A DNA stretch of 64,000 nt, from assembly GCA_965115815.1 (NCBI GenBank), contig OZ220465.1:1364001-1428000 (forward strand), in the 5' to 3' direction. The translations under genes were made by a program, and so were the position numbers. Below the pieces are notes generated by a model that saw only the letters and a program-made list of their open reading frames with translations, did no database searches and was not told where the DNA came from. Within the stretch, counting starts at the first letter, position 1; every line of letters starts with the position of its first letter. The stretch comes from VXPW01 sp965115815. Lineage in GTDB: Bacteria > Pseudomonadota > Alphaproteobacteria > TMED109. Below are positions 9,445 to 18,146 of the stretch, one piece after another.

Positions 9445-11257
9445 GTGCCCGCACCGAAAATGGTCATTTTGGCGGCCCTTCCGGCGAAATTTCGGGTTGG
9501 ACCCACCCTCCGGGGCCTCCGGTCGCTCCGTTTCCAGGGGATTCCTGCCGATTCGTAGCGGCATCCGGGCCCTTCCCACCCAGAATCCGGACGCTAGGGC
9601 GAGCGGTTCCGTTCCCGCTCCCGGCGAGCTTTGCGGACGGGGTGGAGGGGCGCCGCTGTCAGGCGGCGCGTCTTCGTCGTCGTCGGGCTTGGGCCCGGGC
9701 CTGTCTCTGCAGCAGCAACCCGATGCGGTGGACATTGAAGGCCACCATGGAGAGCGCCACCATCCGCGCAAAACCCTCCGCCCCATACGACAGGACCCGG
9801 TCCATGCCGCGCTGCTCGAGATTATTGATGGCGGACTCCACGGCCGGATGCTGCCGGCGCATCTCCCGGAACGTCGGGTCGGCGGCCCGTTTCCGGTCGG
9901 CCGGACCGAGTTTTCCCTTCTTCGGAAGCACGTTGTGATCCAGCAGTTCGTCCAGTGCGATCCGGTTGGAGGGGCTGTGGAACCCCCGATCGAAGCTGCA
10001 CAGGCGGAGGTCGGGGAAGCGGGCCTGCGCTTCCCGGATCATGGGCACGGCATGATCCACGTCTCCGCCTTCCCACAGGATCCGGGAGTGTAGGAGGAAG
10101 CCGTGCTGATCCTCCAGCACGGCCACCGGCACTCCGAGTTCCACCGGAACCCCGGCCTTGCCCTTCACGCACCAGCGCGTGTGCTCCTCGAAGATCGAAA
10201 ACACCTTCTCTTCCTGCGGGATCTTCTCGCCCTTCAGCAGGCGGCGGTCCACTTGGTCGAGCTGCCTCCGGGCATGCTTGAGGTACGACTCGATCCGGAG
10301 AATCCTGGGGGCTCCGACGCCTTGCTCCCGAAGCGCGGGAACCGTCGCTTCCGCCCGTCGGACCTCCTCCCAGCAGGCGTCGAGGTACGCCTGGATCGGC
10401 CCCGGACGGGCCCGCCGGGTCCGCCGAACCTTCTGAAAGAGCCGCTGCAGCCTCCGGCTCCGATGCCGCCACTGCCGCCCTCCGGACACCCCCGCCCGCA
10501 GGGCTGAGCGGCCCGTCTCGCGCACCAGGCAACGCATCGCATCCCACAGCAGGTTGACATCCGTCGGGAAGTGCACATCCGTCTTCACCACGAACGAATC
10601 ACAGCGGCCCCGCAGGGGCTCCTTCGACGGGCGACCGCCCGGGCCGCTCTTCCGCTTCCGCTTCCGCACCAGCGCATGGCCGCTCTCCGCGATCAGCTGC
10701 AACACCTCCCCCAGCACGTCCGGCGTCAGCAGGCTCACGTTGTGTACCACCGTGGGATACCGGTACCGGGTCTCGTCCCAGAAGCCGGAGTGTCCCAGAA
10801 ACTTCCGAACGGTATGGTGTTGGTTCACCAGCTCGTGCAGACGATCGAAGTCACACCCCAGGACCTGCTTCAGGAGACCCATCACGAGGATCCTCCACAG
10901 CTCCATGCCGGGACGCCCTTTCGTGTGGGACACCTCGGGAAGGATCCCCTGCTCCAGGATCTCGAACAACCGGGCACGAACCGACCGGTCGGCATACACG
11001 TGCCGAAGCCCGAGCAGCAGCGGCGGAATGTCATCCCGCGAGTTCTCGTCGATCTCGATCTCCTCGATCGCAACCTGACCCAATTCCATCTGCAGGCGAA
11101 TGACGTTTCGCATGGCAATTCTCGCGAAGATTTCCGAAAATCCGGCCGATTCTCGACCGCATCGGCCGATTCCCGCATCAAAGCGGGATTCTTCGTCCCC
11201 TCTATATCACGATTCCACTTTCAGAGTCAAACCATTGTACTTTTTCGGTGCGGGCAC
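9445..11257 (-). mobile_element. ISNCY-type (ISDol1-like) element, copy 1
   Basis: Terminal repeats GTGCCCGCACCGAAAA and TTTTCGGTGCGGGCAC. The direct repeat TAGTTA flanks it at 9439-9444 and 11258-11263. One transposase gene. It is inserted exactly in the terminal repeat of IS66 copy 2 and abuts a second, nearly identical copy that shares the middle TAGTTA. Confidence 0.85.
9659..11113 (-). CDS. ISNCY-family transposase, copy 1
   Basis: 484 aa, intact. Starts MRNVIRLQMELGQVA. The N-terminal third has an RPGMELWRILVMGLLKQ segment. The catalytic region includes SFVVKTDVHFPTD (first acidic residue), LCSFDRGFHSP (second) and RQHPAVESAINNLEQRG (probable Glu). The C-terminus is very basic (QARAQARRRRRR). 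Family placement is from remembered similarity of the FDRGFHSPSN and HPAVESAIN motifs and is moderately certain. The coding strand runs toward lower coordinates, within the element's own terminal repeats. Confidence 0.85.
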   Translation of the reverse strand: MRNVIRLQMELGQVAIEEIEIDENSRDDIPPLLLGLRHVYADRSVRARLFEILEQGILPEVSHTKGRPGMELWRILVMGLLKQVLGCDFDRLHELVNQHHTVRKFLGHSGFWDETRYRYPTVVHNVSLLTPDVLGEVLQLIAESGHALVRKRKRKSGPGGRPSKEPLRGRCDSFVVKTDVHFPTDVNLLWDAMRCLVRETGRSALRAGVSGGRQWRHRSRRLQRLFQKVRRTRRARPGPIQAYLDACWEEVRRAEATVPALREQGVGAPRILRIESYLKHARRQLDQVDRRLLKGEKIPQEEKVFSIFEEHTRWCVKGKAGVPVELGVPVAVLEDQHGFLLHSRILWEGGDVDHAVPMIREAQARFPDLRLCSFDRGFHSPSNRIALDELLDHNVLPKKGKLGPADRKRAADPTFREMRRQHPAVESAINNLEQRGMDRVLSYGAEGFARMVALSMVAFNVHRIGLLLQRQARAQARRRRRRAA

Positions 11258-11263
11258 TAGTTA

Positions 11264-13074
11264 GTGCCCGCACCGAAAATGGTCATTTTGGCGGCCCTTC
11301 CGGCGAAATTTCGGGTTGGACCCACCCTCCGGGGCCTCCGGTCGCTCCGTTTCCAGGGGATTCCTGCCGATTCGCAGCGGCATCCGGGCCCTTCCCACCC
11401 AGAATCCGGACGCTAGGGCGAGCGGTTCCGTTCCCGCTCCCGGCGAGCTTCGCGGATGGGGTGGGGGCGCCGCTGTCAGGCGGCGCGTCTTCGTCGTCGT
11501 CGGGCTTGGGCCCGGGCTTGTCTCTGCAGCAGCAACCCGATGCGGTGGACATTGAAGGCCACCATGGAGAGCGCCACCATCCGCGCAAAACCCTCCGCCC
11601 CATACGACAGGACCCGATCCATGCCGCGCTGCTCGAGATTATTGATGGCGGACTCCACGGCCGGATGCTGCCGGCGCATCTCCCGGAACGTCGGGTCGGC
11701 GACCCGTTTCCGGTCGGCCGGACCGAGTTTTCCCTTCTTCGGCAGCACGTTGTGATCCAGCAGTTCGTCCAGTGCGATCCGGTTGGAGGGACTGTGGAAC
11801 CCCCGATCGAAGCTGCACAGGCGGAGGTCGGGGAAGCGGGCCTGCGCTTCCCGGATCATGGGCACGGCATGATCCACGTCTCCGCCTTCCCACAGGATCC
11901 GGGAGTGTAGGAGGAAGCCGTGCTGATCCTCCAGCACGGCCACCGGCACTCCGAGTTCCACCGGAACCCCGGCCTTGCCCTTCACACACCAGCGCGTGTG
12001 CTCCTCGAAGATCGAAAACACCTTCTCTTCCTGCGGGATCTTCTCGCCTTTCAGCAGGCGGCGGTCCACTTGGTCGAGCTGCCTCCGGGCATGCTTGAGG
12101 TACGACTCGATCCGGAGAATCCTGGGGGCTCCGACGCCTTGCTCCCGAAGCGCGGGAACCGTCGCTTCCGCCCGTCGGACCTCCTCCCAGCAGGCGTCGA
12201 GGTACGCTTGGATCGGCCCCGGACGGGCCCGCCGGGTCCGCCGAACCTTCTGAAAGAGCCGCTGCAGCCTCCGGCTCCGATGCCGCCACTGCCGCCCTCC
12301 GGACACCCCCGCCCGCAGGGTTGAGCGGCCCGTCTCGCGCACCAGGCAACGCATCGCATCCCACAGCAGGTTGACGTCCGTCGGGAAGTGCACATCCGTC
12401 TTCACCACGAACGAATCACAGCGGCCCCGCAGGGGCTCCTTCGACGGGCGACCGCCCGGGCCGCTCTTCCGCTTCCGCTTCCGCACCAGCGCATGGCCGC
12501 TCTCCGCGATCAGCTGCAACACCTCCCCCAACACGTCCGGCGTCCGCAGGCTCACGTTGTGTACCACCGTGGGATACCGGTACCAGGTCTCGTCCCAGAA
12601 GTCGGAGTGTCCCAGAAACGTCCGAACGGTAGGGTGTTGGTTCACCCGCTCGTGCAGACGATCGAAGTCACACCCCAGGACCTGCTTCAGGAGACCCATC
12701 ACGAGGATCCTCCACAGCTCCATGCCGGGACGCCCTCGCAGGCGGGATACCTCGGGAAGGATCCCCTGCTCCAGGATCTCGAACAACCGGGCACGAACCG
12801 ACCGGTCGGCATACACGTGCCGAAGCCCGAGCAGCAGCGGCGGAATGTCATCCCGCGAGTTCTCGTCGATCTCGATCTCCTCGATCGCAACCTGACCCAA
12901 TTCCATCTGCAGGCGAATGACGTTTCGCATGGCAATTCTCGCGAAGATTTCCGAACATCCGGCCGATTCTCGACCTCATCGGCCGATTCCCGCATCAAAG
13001 CGGGATTCTTCGTCCCCTCTATATCACGATTCCACTTTTAGAGTCAAGCCATTGTACTTTTTCGGTGCGGGCAC
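11264..13074 (-). mobile_element. ISNCY-type element, copy 2 (tandem with copy 1)
   Basis: Same repeats, same orientation and nearly the same sequence as copy 1, flanked by TAGTTA at 11258-11263 and 13075-13080. A tandem pair sharing the central 6 bp can arise by insertion of one copy next to the other at the same target, or by unequal exchange. Confidence 0.85.
11476..12930 (-). CDS. ISNCY-family transposase, copy 2
   Basis: 484 aa, intact. It differs from copy 1 at only a handful of residues, for example SRLRGRPGME versus SHTKGRPGME, VNQHPTVRTFLGHS versus VNQHHTVRKFLGHS and RKRVADPT versus RKRAADPT. All the catalytic-region motifs seen in copy 1 are kept. Both copies could supply transposase. 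Confidence 0.85.
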   Translation of the reverse strand: MRNVIRLQMELGQVAIEEIEIDENSRDDIPPLLLGLRHVYADRSVRARLFEILEQGILPEVSRLRGRPGMELWRILVMGLLKQVLGCDFDRLHERVNQHPTVRTFLGHSDFWDETWYRYPTVVHNVSLRTPDVLGEVLQLIAESGHALVRKRKRKSGPGGRPSKEPLRGRCDSFVVKTDVHFPTDVNLLWDAMRCLVRETGRSTLRAGVSGGRQWRHRSRRLQRLFQKVRRTRRARPGPIQAYLDACWEEVRRAEATVPALREQGVGAPRILRIESYLKHARRQLDQVDRRLLKGEKIPQEEKVFSIFEEHTRWCVKGKAGVPVELGVPVAVLEDQHGFLLHSRILWEGGDVDHAVPMIREAQARFPDLRLCSFDRGFHSPSNRIALDELLDHNVLPKKGKLGPADRKRVADPTFREMRRQHPAVESAINNLEQRGMDRVLSYGAEGFARMVALSMVAFNVHRIGLLLQRQARAQARRRRRRAA

Positions 13075-13081
13075 TAGTTAC

Positions 13082-13252
13082 TCTACTCACCCCCCCCCGA
13101 CTGATGACGAAGATCGATCCGCTTCTTGTCAGCCGGAACACGCACATCCGGTCATCGGCAGCGAGCGAATGAAAGGGGCAAGGGAAAATGCCGAATCCGA
13201 ACCCGTCAGGAAAAACGATTCGTGATCAATAGGGGGGGGGGAGAGTAGATAC
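13082..13252. mobile_element. MITE-2 copy a, split by IS66 copy 2
   Basis: The left tip GTATCTACTCA lies at 7152-7162 on the far side of the nested stack; the rest runs from 13082 to 13252 (ends GAGAGTAGATAC). Runs of nine C and ten G flank the two GATGACGA / CGTGATCA ends. About 160 bp once joined. No gene. Its own outer flanks do not match (IS5 gene left, MITE-1 right), so a deletion or recombination has followed. Confidence 0.75.
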
Positions 13253-13377
13253 CCTTCTTTGATGGCATATAACGACATATTCCGCTGAAATCAGGCTGGA
13301 TTCGAAGAATCTTCGCCCTGCCAGTATTGAGCTTTCATTCATGTAATCCAACTCTTAGGGGTTTTCCGGGCAGGCAC
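13253..13377. mobile_element. MITE-1 copy a, left part lost
   Basis: Matches the inner and right part of the 193-bp MITE-1 copies at 29147 and 41111 (CCTTCTTTGATGGCATAT through TTTTCCGGGCAGGCAC). The left terminal repeat is missing where MITE-2 joins it. The right end is followed by TA. Confidence 0.75.
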
Positions 13378-13429
13378 TAATTCGGAGACACGAAATCCGA
13401 ATGCGTTGGGGCTCGGATCATCATAGATC

Positions 13430-13630
13430 GCCTCCTTGATCGCAATTTTCGTGCCGAGAAGGTCCCATCGAGCCTTGGCGGCACGATTGCAGCGCGCCGC
13501 AAACTGTAACAATCTCGCCAGTCGTCGCCGGAGTAGCAGCGTGGGATCACCGTGCTCGGACAACTGGCGCGTGGTGTTCCGATTCGAGAACGGCGAGGCC
13601 ACCGACGTGGACCTGATCGACTATCACTGA
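13430..13630 (+). pseudogene. Remnant of a HigB-like toxin gene
   Basis: The last 22 codons (NWRVVFRFENGEATDVDLIDYH, stop at 13630) match the end of HigB/RelE-type toxins, and a higA-like gene follows 17 bp later. Upstream the frame shows no recognisable HigB fold; only a faint ARRKL segment in another frame recalls it. The toxin is therefore probably truncated or scrambled. A minus-strand frame over 13339-13602 is an alternative reading that I do not recognise. Confidence 0.5.
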
Positions 13631-13647
13631 CCGGAGGGAGCGTGACC

Positions 13648-13962
13648 ATGAACGATATTGCAGGAGGTCGCGTCGGCCCGATGCTGAACCCGCCCCACTT
13701 GGGCGAACTCATCCGCGAGAGCATGGACGAGGCGGGCTGGAACGTGACCGATACGGCGGCTCGGCTCGGCTGCGAGCGCGGAACGCTGTCGCGTTTGCTG
13801 AACGGCAAGGCGGGAGTGTCGGCCAACATGGCGCTGGCGCTGGAGGATATCGGCTGGGGAACCGCCGAACACTGGGTGCGGATGCAGGCGAGGTACGAGC
13901 TTGCACAGGCGCGCCGGGACCGGGTGGCCGCCGGACGGCGTACGGGTGCGCTGCGCGCATGA
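13648..13962 (+). CDS. HigA-like antitoxin, XRE-family DNA-binding protein
   Basis: 104 aa from ATG at 13648, preceded by CGGAGGGAGCGTGACC as a good ribosome binding site. The product has the HigA signature PPHLGELIRESMDEAGWNVTD, then a helix-turn-helix (AARLGCERGTLSRLLNGKAGVS) and ALEDIGWGTAEHWVRMQARYEL. It should bind and neutralise a HigB-type RNase toxin and repress its own operon. The partner toxin just upstream looks broken, so this may be an orphan antitoxin. Confidence 0.85.
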   Translation: MNDIAGGRVGPMLNPPHLGELIRESMDEAGWNVTDTAARLGCERGTLSRLLNGKAGVSANMALALEDIGWGTAEHWVRMQARYELAQARRDRVAAGRRTGALRA

Positions 13963-13999
13963 TCATGACTTCTGCCGTCGGGGCGGTCGGGTCTGACTG

Positions 14000-14236
14000 A
14001 TGCACCTGTCATGGAACGAGGTTCGTGCGCGTGCCGCCGCGTTCGCCGAGGACTGGAAGGACGTGGCCTACCGGAAGGGCGAGACGCAGCGCTTTTGCGA
14101 CGCCTTCTTCGACGTGTTCGGTGTACGGCAGCGCAACGTCGCGCGCTACGAAGCACATGTCGCGAAGCTGGACAACCGTTCGGGCTTCATCGACCTGTTC
14201 TGGCCGGGCGTGCTCATCGTCGAGCAGAAGAGCACC
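14000..14236 (+). pseudogene. N-terminal stub of an MmeI-like (type IIL) restriction-modification enzyme
   Basis: ATG at 14000, first 79 codons: WNEVRARAAAFAEDW, RFCDAFFDVFGVRQRNVARYE and SGFIDLFWPGVLIVEQKS. This is the N-terminal nuclease/structural module of MmeI-type enzymes, in which the acidic and EQK residues form part of the PD-(D/E)XK nuclease. The similarity stops at 14236, where IS-derived sequence starts; the helical spacer, methyltransferase and specificity parts are absent from the window. Confidence 0.8.
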
Positions 14237-14237
14237 C

Positions 14238-14292
14238 CCTCTCTGTCGTCCTCTCATTCCGAAGATGGCCGGTGTCTCAACGATGTTGGCAG
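14238..14292. repeat. REP-like 55-60 bp sequence, copy 1
   Basis: CTCTCTGTCGTCCTCTCATT, then GGTGTCTCAACGATGTTGGC and AGGGAGG. Similar sequences lie at 26932-27004 (inverted) and 47851-47912 (the outer end of an IS3 element). It is probably a solitary IS3-type terminus or a REP-like palindrome. Confidence 0.5.
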
Positions 14293-14830
14293 GGAGGACA
14301 TGTCCTGCGCTCCAACCTCGCCGATGGAGATGACGACACCTTGTGGCACACCGACAGGATGCTCACGGACTTGGAGGCTGTGTATCGGTCGCTGAATTCC
14401 GAGCTGGGCCTGCGGCCGATCTTCCACCCCAAGGAATTCCGGGCCGGCGGCCGCTGGTTCCTCTCCGTCATCGTCTACCAGCGGGTTCCGATGATCCGCC
14501 GCACACTCCAAGCGAGCGGTGATCATCGAAGCGGGAGCAGCCTCCGTGCCGACCTCGAAGGACCGCAGCGGGTCACAGCGACCTTCCGGCAAGCACGCGG
14601 TCCGACCCTCCATGTCCGCAAGGCCACCCGAGCCGAACCCGGGCAGCGCAGCATCCTCCGACGCGCTGGGAATCCCGCACACCCCCGGCGGCATCCGAAG
14701 GCGGGCGGCCTGAAACCCGTTCAGCGCACGAAATGTAGTGCCCGGGGAGGAGCTTGGAAAGCGCACCGAAACCCTTGTACAGCCGTGTTTCTCGAATTCC
14801 TCGTTGCACATGGTTCAAGGTGCGCAGCGC
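14290..14830 (+). pseudogene. IS1634-family transposase remnant (C-terminal part)
   Basis: The frame from 14290 reads GHVLRSNLADGDDDTLWHTD, DLEAVYRSLNSELGLRPIFH, RVTATFRQARGPTLHVRKAT and AEPGQRSI, as in the C-terminal third of IS1634-type transposases. A frame change then gives SDALGIPHTPGG. The 3' portion is also present at 59650-59830. No N-terminal part and no intact end. Confidence 0.65.
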
Positions 14831-15303
14831 TGCAGACGCCGCCAGGATGGCCGGCTTCAACCTCCAGAGGTGGAAGGTCGAGGACTTCTGTCGCGCCTCA
14901 AGTCGGGCGGTCGCACCGAGTTCCAGCGGTTCCGGGCCGCGGAACGACTGCAGCGGGCCATTGCCATCAAAGCCGTCATCGCCTGGAGCATCATGGCCCT
15001 GCTCGGACGACAGGTCCCGAACTGCGAGCCCGAGCCGATGTTTCGCCGATCAGGAACGGAGCTTGCTGTGCGAGTACGCCGCCGAGAAGCACATGACTCC
15101 ACCCGGCCGCCTCGGAGATGCTGCTCGCTTGGTTGCCCGTCTTGGCGGGTACCGGGATCGCAAGCAGGATCCGAGCCCGGACACTCGATCAGGTGGCACG
15201 GTGCGACCCGCCTGACCCGCGCTGTTCTTGGCCATCAAGTCGGCTTCCGGGCCGGACAGCGGCAGTCCTTGCGCCAGGATCAGACCATTGACGTCACGTC
15301 GTA
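14831..15303 (+). pseudogene. IS4-type transposase remnant (3' end)
   Basis: Frameshifted pieces (FNLQRWKVEDFCR, CEYAAEKHMTPPGRLGDAAR, LVARLGGYRDRKQDPSPD) match the C-terminus of the transposase at 37220-39010. The segment ends with TAATTGTCATGATTCGGTGA, like that element's right end (TAATTGTCCTGACTCGGTAG). Dead fragment. Confidence 0.7.
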
Positions 15304-15354
15304 ATTGTCATGATTCGGTGAGACCCCTCGGAGATCCTCACCTGTGTGCACCGG

Positions 15355-15861
15355 AGCATGTCGGACCAATTCGGTCTGCGTTCCGATCCGGAACTCGACC
15401 GGAAGTTCGGCCGCTCGCTCCGGCAATGGCCGCCCTTCGTCGATTCGGACCCCGCCCTCCGGCGCCTCGGACGGCATTTTCGCCTGATCGTCCTGTCCAA
15501 GGTGGATCGAGCAGGATTCGCATCCAGTGTGATCCGCACCGCCCCCCCGTTTCGAGGCCGTGTACACGGCCGAAGACATCCGCAGCTACAAGCCGAACTC
15601 CCGGAATTTCCGGTATCTGATCGAGCCCTGCGAGCACGATCTCGGGATCCGGGGGAAACGATGCTCCTGCATGTGGTGCGGAGCCTGCATCAAGCCTATG
15701 TGCCGGCCGTGGCAGCCGGACTCTCGATAGTCAGGATTGATCGACAGCGGGGGCGATCCGGCGCCGTCCATCCGGTCGTCGACCGGCCGGACATCGCGTT
15801 CATCATCCCCGATTTCGCGGCTCTTGCGGCCTGTCACCAGGCCGAGCGCGACCCGGCATGA
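15355..15861 (+). pseudogene. Decayed haloacid dehalogenase type II gene
   Basis: One frame gives RQWPPFVDSDPALRRL and RLIVLSKVDRAGFASS (HAD motif II, here SKVD). The next, shifted frame gives FEAVYTAEDIRSYKPNSRNF (the motif III lysine). The first frame then resumes with LLHVVRSLHQAYVPAVAAGL and IRIDRQRGRSG. At least two frameshifts and the loss of the N-terminal nucleophile Asp region mean no enzyme is made. The family would remove halide from 2-haloacids or act as a general HAD hydrolase. Confidence 0.7.
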
Positions 15862-16394
15862 GGTCGCGGTCGTGCGATGAAGGTACGGTCCCCCGGTAGC
15901 GGTACGGAAGGAGTCCGCCCTGCTCGGACCGTCCGTTGTCCCGAGCCAAGGGGTGTTCCGGTGTCGGGTGCCGGGTGCGGGCCGGGCGGAGGTCGGGCCC
16001 GGGTCGAACGATTCGCCGAGGCCGAACCCGCGCACTGTGGCAGGTGCAGAATCCGGACCCCCGCGCCGCGGCCGTGTCCAGCACCGGTTCTCCGGCAGCT
16101 TGCGGCCGGAATCCGCTGGCGTGACCGTCACCGCGGGATCGGAGCCTTGGGAGACCGGGCGCGGGAATCCTCCCCGAGGCGGCGGCGAACGTACTCGGCC
16201 TCGTGTTCCCGGGCGGGGATTCACCGGAGTCCGCCGGGCAATCGACGGTGCGGCCTCCTGCCCTGGCATGCCCCGCAGAGCGGGAAACCTGTTACACTGT
16301 CGGCCGATGCGGCACCGAGTACGAACTTCGGCAGCTGGCGCGGCGCGCCGGCCACGGACGACATCCAGACGGCAACCCTAGACCGGAGCTTCGC
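15862..16394. other. Intergenic region, no gene recognised
   Basis: About 530 bp, very GC-rich. All frames are open by composition alone and none resembles a known family. The segment TTACACTGTCGG near 16292 could be part of a promoter for the genes that follow. Confidence 0.4.
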
Positions 16395-16820
16395 ATGGGC
16401 AAGTCACTGAAGCTCGACATTTCGGTCCGGTCCGACTCGCTGACGGACGTGACGACCCGGGTCGAAGAGTATTGCGACGCCGCCGACATTCCGATGGCGA
16501 GTGCATTCAAGGTCAACCTCGTGGTGCAGGAATTGGTGACCAACAGCCTGAATCATGCAGATTTTGGAGAACGGAAGCCCGAGATCTCGCTGGCAATCCG
16601 TTACGACGGGCGGCAGATCGAGATGCTGTTCGAAGACAATGCGAACCCGTTCGATCCGTTTACCGAATCGCCGCCTCCGGATCTCGAATCGAGCATCAGC
16701 GAACGCCAGATCGGCGGTCTCGGCATTCATCTGATTCGTTCGTTTTCGGATCGGTTCAGTTACGAACATGTGGATGGCGTCAACCGGATCCGACTGATGA
16801 GTGCGGTCGATCAACGGTAG
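16395..16820 (+). CDS. Anti-sigma factor kinase, RsbW-like (HATPase_c_2)
   Basis: 141 aa. ATG at 16395 (MGKSLKLDISV) is chosen over the longer upstream frame because the family begins here. The GHKL fold is clear: FKVNLVVQELVTNSLNHA (N box with E and N), MLFEDNANPFDP (G1 box) and ISERQIGGLGIHLIRSFSD (G2 box). Such proteins phosphorylate an STAS antagonist, or bind a sigma factor or other output. The next gene encodes an STAS protein, so a partner-switching pair is likely. No sigma factor gene is adjacent. Confidence 0.88.
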   Translation: MGKSLKLDISVRSDSLTDVTTRVEEYCDAADIPMASAFKVNLVVQELVTNSLNHADFGERKPEISLAIRYDGRQIEMLFEDNANPFDPFTESPPPDLESSISERQIGGLGIHLIRSFSDRFSYEHVDGVNRIRLMSAVDQR

Positions 16821-17169
16821 TCGCAGCCCCGTGTCGCTCATCACGGAGGCCAGGGTGGGGGAGTTCCTCGTGATTTCCCTCTCCGGCCGCATCGAAGGTC
16901 TGCGGGTTTCGGATCTCTCTGAACTGATCATGCGGCACATCGATAACGGAGAGAACCGGGTCATCCTGGACTGCAGGAATCTCGCTGCCTTGGCTGCTTC
17001 TGCCCGACGTGTGTTCCTTGCGGTCGCGCGCCGGCTGGAATCACGGATGGGTACGTTCCGGATCGTCGGCCTGCGTCCGGCGCTGCTTTCCCCGATTGCG
17101 GAACTGCAGGGACCGCTCGGACCGCTGCCTCACCATGAGAGCTTGGCCGACGCGCTGCACCGCAGGTGA
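16801..17169 (+). CDS. STAS-domain anti-sigma factor antagonist
   Basis: 122 aa from GTG at 16801, overlapping the kinase gene by 20 bp; GTG at 16831 is an equally good start. STAS fold: EFLVISLSGRIEG, then NRVILDCRNLAALAASARRV, LESRMGTFRIVGLRPALLSP and ESLADALHR. The usual phosphorylatable Ser is expected after the D-x-S/T motif; here the loop reads LAALAASARR, so the phosphosite is uncertain. It likely acts with the preceding kinase. Confidence 0.8.
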   Translation: MRSINGSRSPVSLITEARVGEFLVISLSGRIEGLRVSDLSELIMRHIDNGENRVILDCRNLAALAASARRVFLAVARRLESRMGTFRIVGLRPALLSPIAELQGPLGPLPHHESLADALHRR

Positions 17170-17936
17170 CCGGCGCGGGCGCCGGGTTCCGGCCCTTCGA
17201 GTCCGTCAATCCGCAGGGCCGGTTCCCGGCCCTGCTAGTTTGTGATCATGCGGTGAACACGGTACCGAAGAAGATGCGCAACCTGGGTCTGAGCGCGCGC
17301 GAACTCGACCGGCACATCGGCTGGGATCCGGGTGCGCGGGCCGTGACGCTGGAACTCTCGTTCCTCCTTGACGCACCGGCCCTGCTGGCTGGTTATTCGC
17401 GTCTCGTCATCGACCCGAACCGGCCGCCCGATTCGGAGACGTCGATCCTTGAGGTCAGCGATGGCACGATCATTCCCGGCAACGTCGGGTTGACCGCCGC
17501 CGCCCGCTCCGACCGCATCGCGACCTGCTTTCGTCCCTACCACGAGGCGATCGGTGCAGCCCTAGATCGACGGGACGGGCTCTGCGGCGGCCTCCTCTGC
17601 ATTCATAGCTTCACGCCGGCCCTGGCTGCGGACGGGATTCCCCGGCCTTGGCCGGCCTCCATCCTTTGGGGCGGCAAGCAGCAACGGTTTGCCGACCGCG
17701 TCCGGACCCGGCTCAGGCGCGCCACCGGCCTCGCGATCGGCGACAACGTTCCCTATGCACAGGTTCCGGAGTTCGGCTATACGGCGGACACACACGGGGA
17801 ACTTCGGGGGATACCGAATCTCCTGATCGAAATTCGGCAGGATCTGCTAGCTGGCGAACATGCTCCCCGGGACTGGGCGGCCCGACTGGTTCCGGTGCTG
17901 GCCGCGGAATTCGCCGGAGCGACGACGGCCGTCTGA
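17166..17936 (+). CDS. N-formylglutamate amidohydrolase
   Basis: 256 aa, GTG start at 17166 overlapping the previous stop by 4 bp. The family motifs are LLVCDHAVNTVPK, HIGWDPGARAVTLELS, YSRLVIDPNRP, IHSFTPAL and GYTADTHGELRGIPNLLIEI. It hydrolyses N-formyl-L-glutamate to formate and glutamate, the last step of one histidine degradation route, or acts on related N-acyl amino acids. No other hut genes are nearby. Confidence 0.88.
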   Translation: MTGAGAGFRPFESVNPQGRFPALLVCDHAVNTVPKKMRNLGLSARELDRHIGWDPGARAVTLELSFLLDAPALLAGYSRLVIDPNRPPDSETSILEVSDGTIIPGNVGLTAAARSDRIATCFRPYHEAIGAALDRRDGLCGGLLCIHSFTPALAADGIPRPWPASILWGGKQQRFADRVRTRLRRATGLAIGDNVPYAQVPEFGYTADTHGELRGIPNLLIEIRQDLLAGEHAPRDWAARLVPVLAAEFAGATTAV

Positions 17937-18146
17937 GGGCGGGCCGTCGGGACCGCACCCCGCTGTTCGGGGGTCCGGAAGCCCGGCTCCCGATCGGAGA
18001 ACCGGCAGCGAAGGGGGCCGCCCATGCCTCCGGTTGGAGCCTCGGTCCGCCCCTCGGCGCCGGAGATTCCGGCGGCGCCCGGTCGGCGACGTTCGCCTCT
18101 CGTCGTCGGCCCTCCCTATACTGCCGACCCGCCGACTGCGGGCGGA

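Larger units (their letters stand above)
7163..13081 (+). mobile_element. IS66-family element, copy 2, with two ISNCY copies nested in its right end
   Basis: Left end GTATCTACTCACCCC at 7163. The right end GGTGAGTAGTTAC is split: its last C lies at 13081, after the two ISNCY elements. The 8-bp duplication TCTACTCA lies at 7155-7162 and 13082-13089. Without the nested elements the copy is 2,283 bp and nearly identical to copy 1, apart from a deletion in the accessory gene. Its target was the end of a MITE-2 element. Confidence 0.9.
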
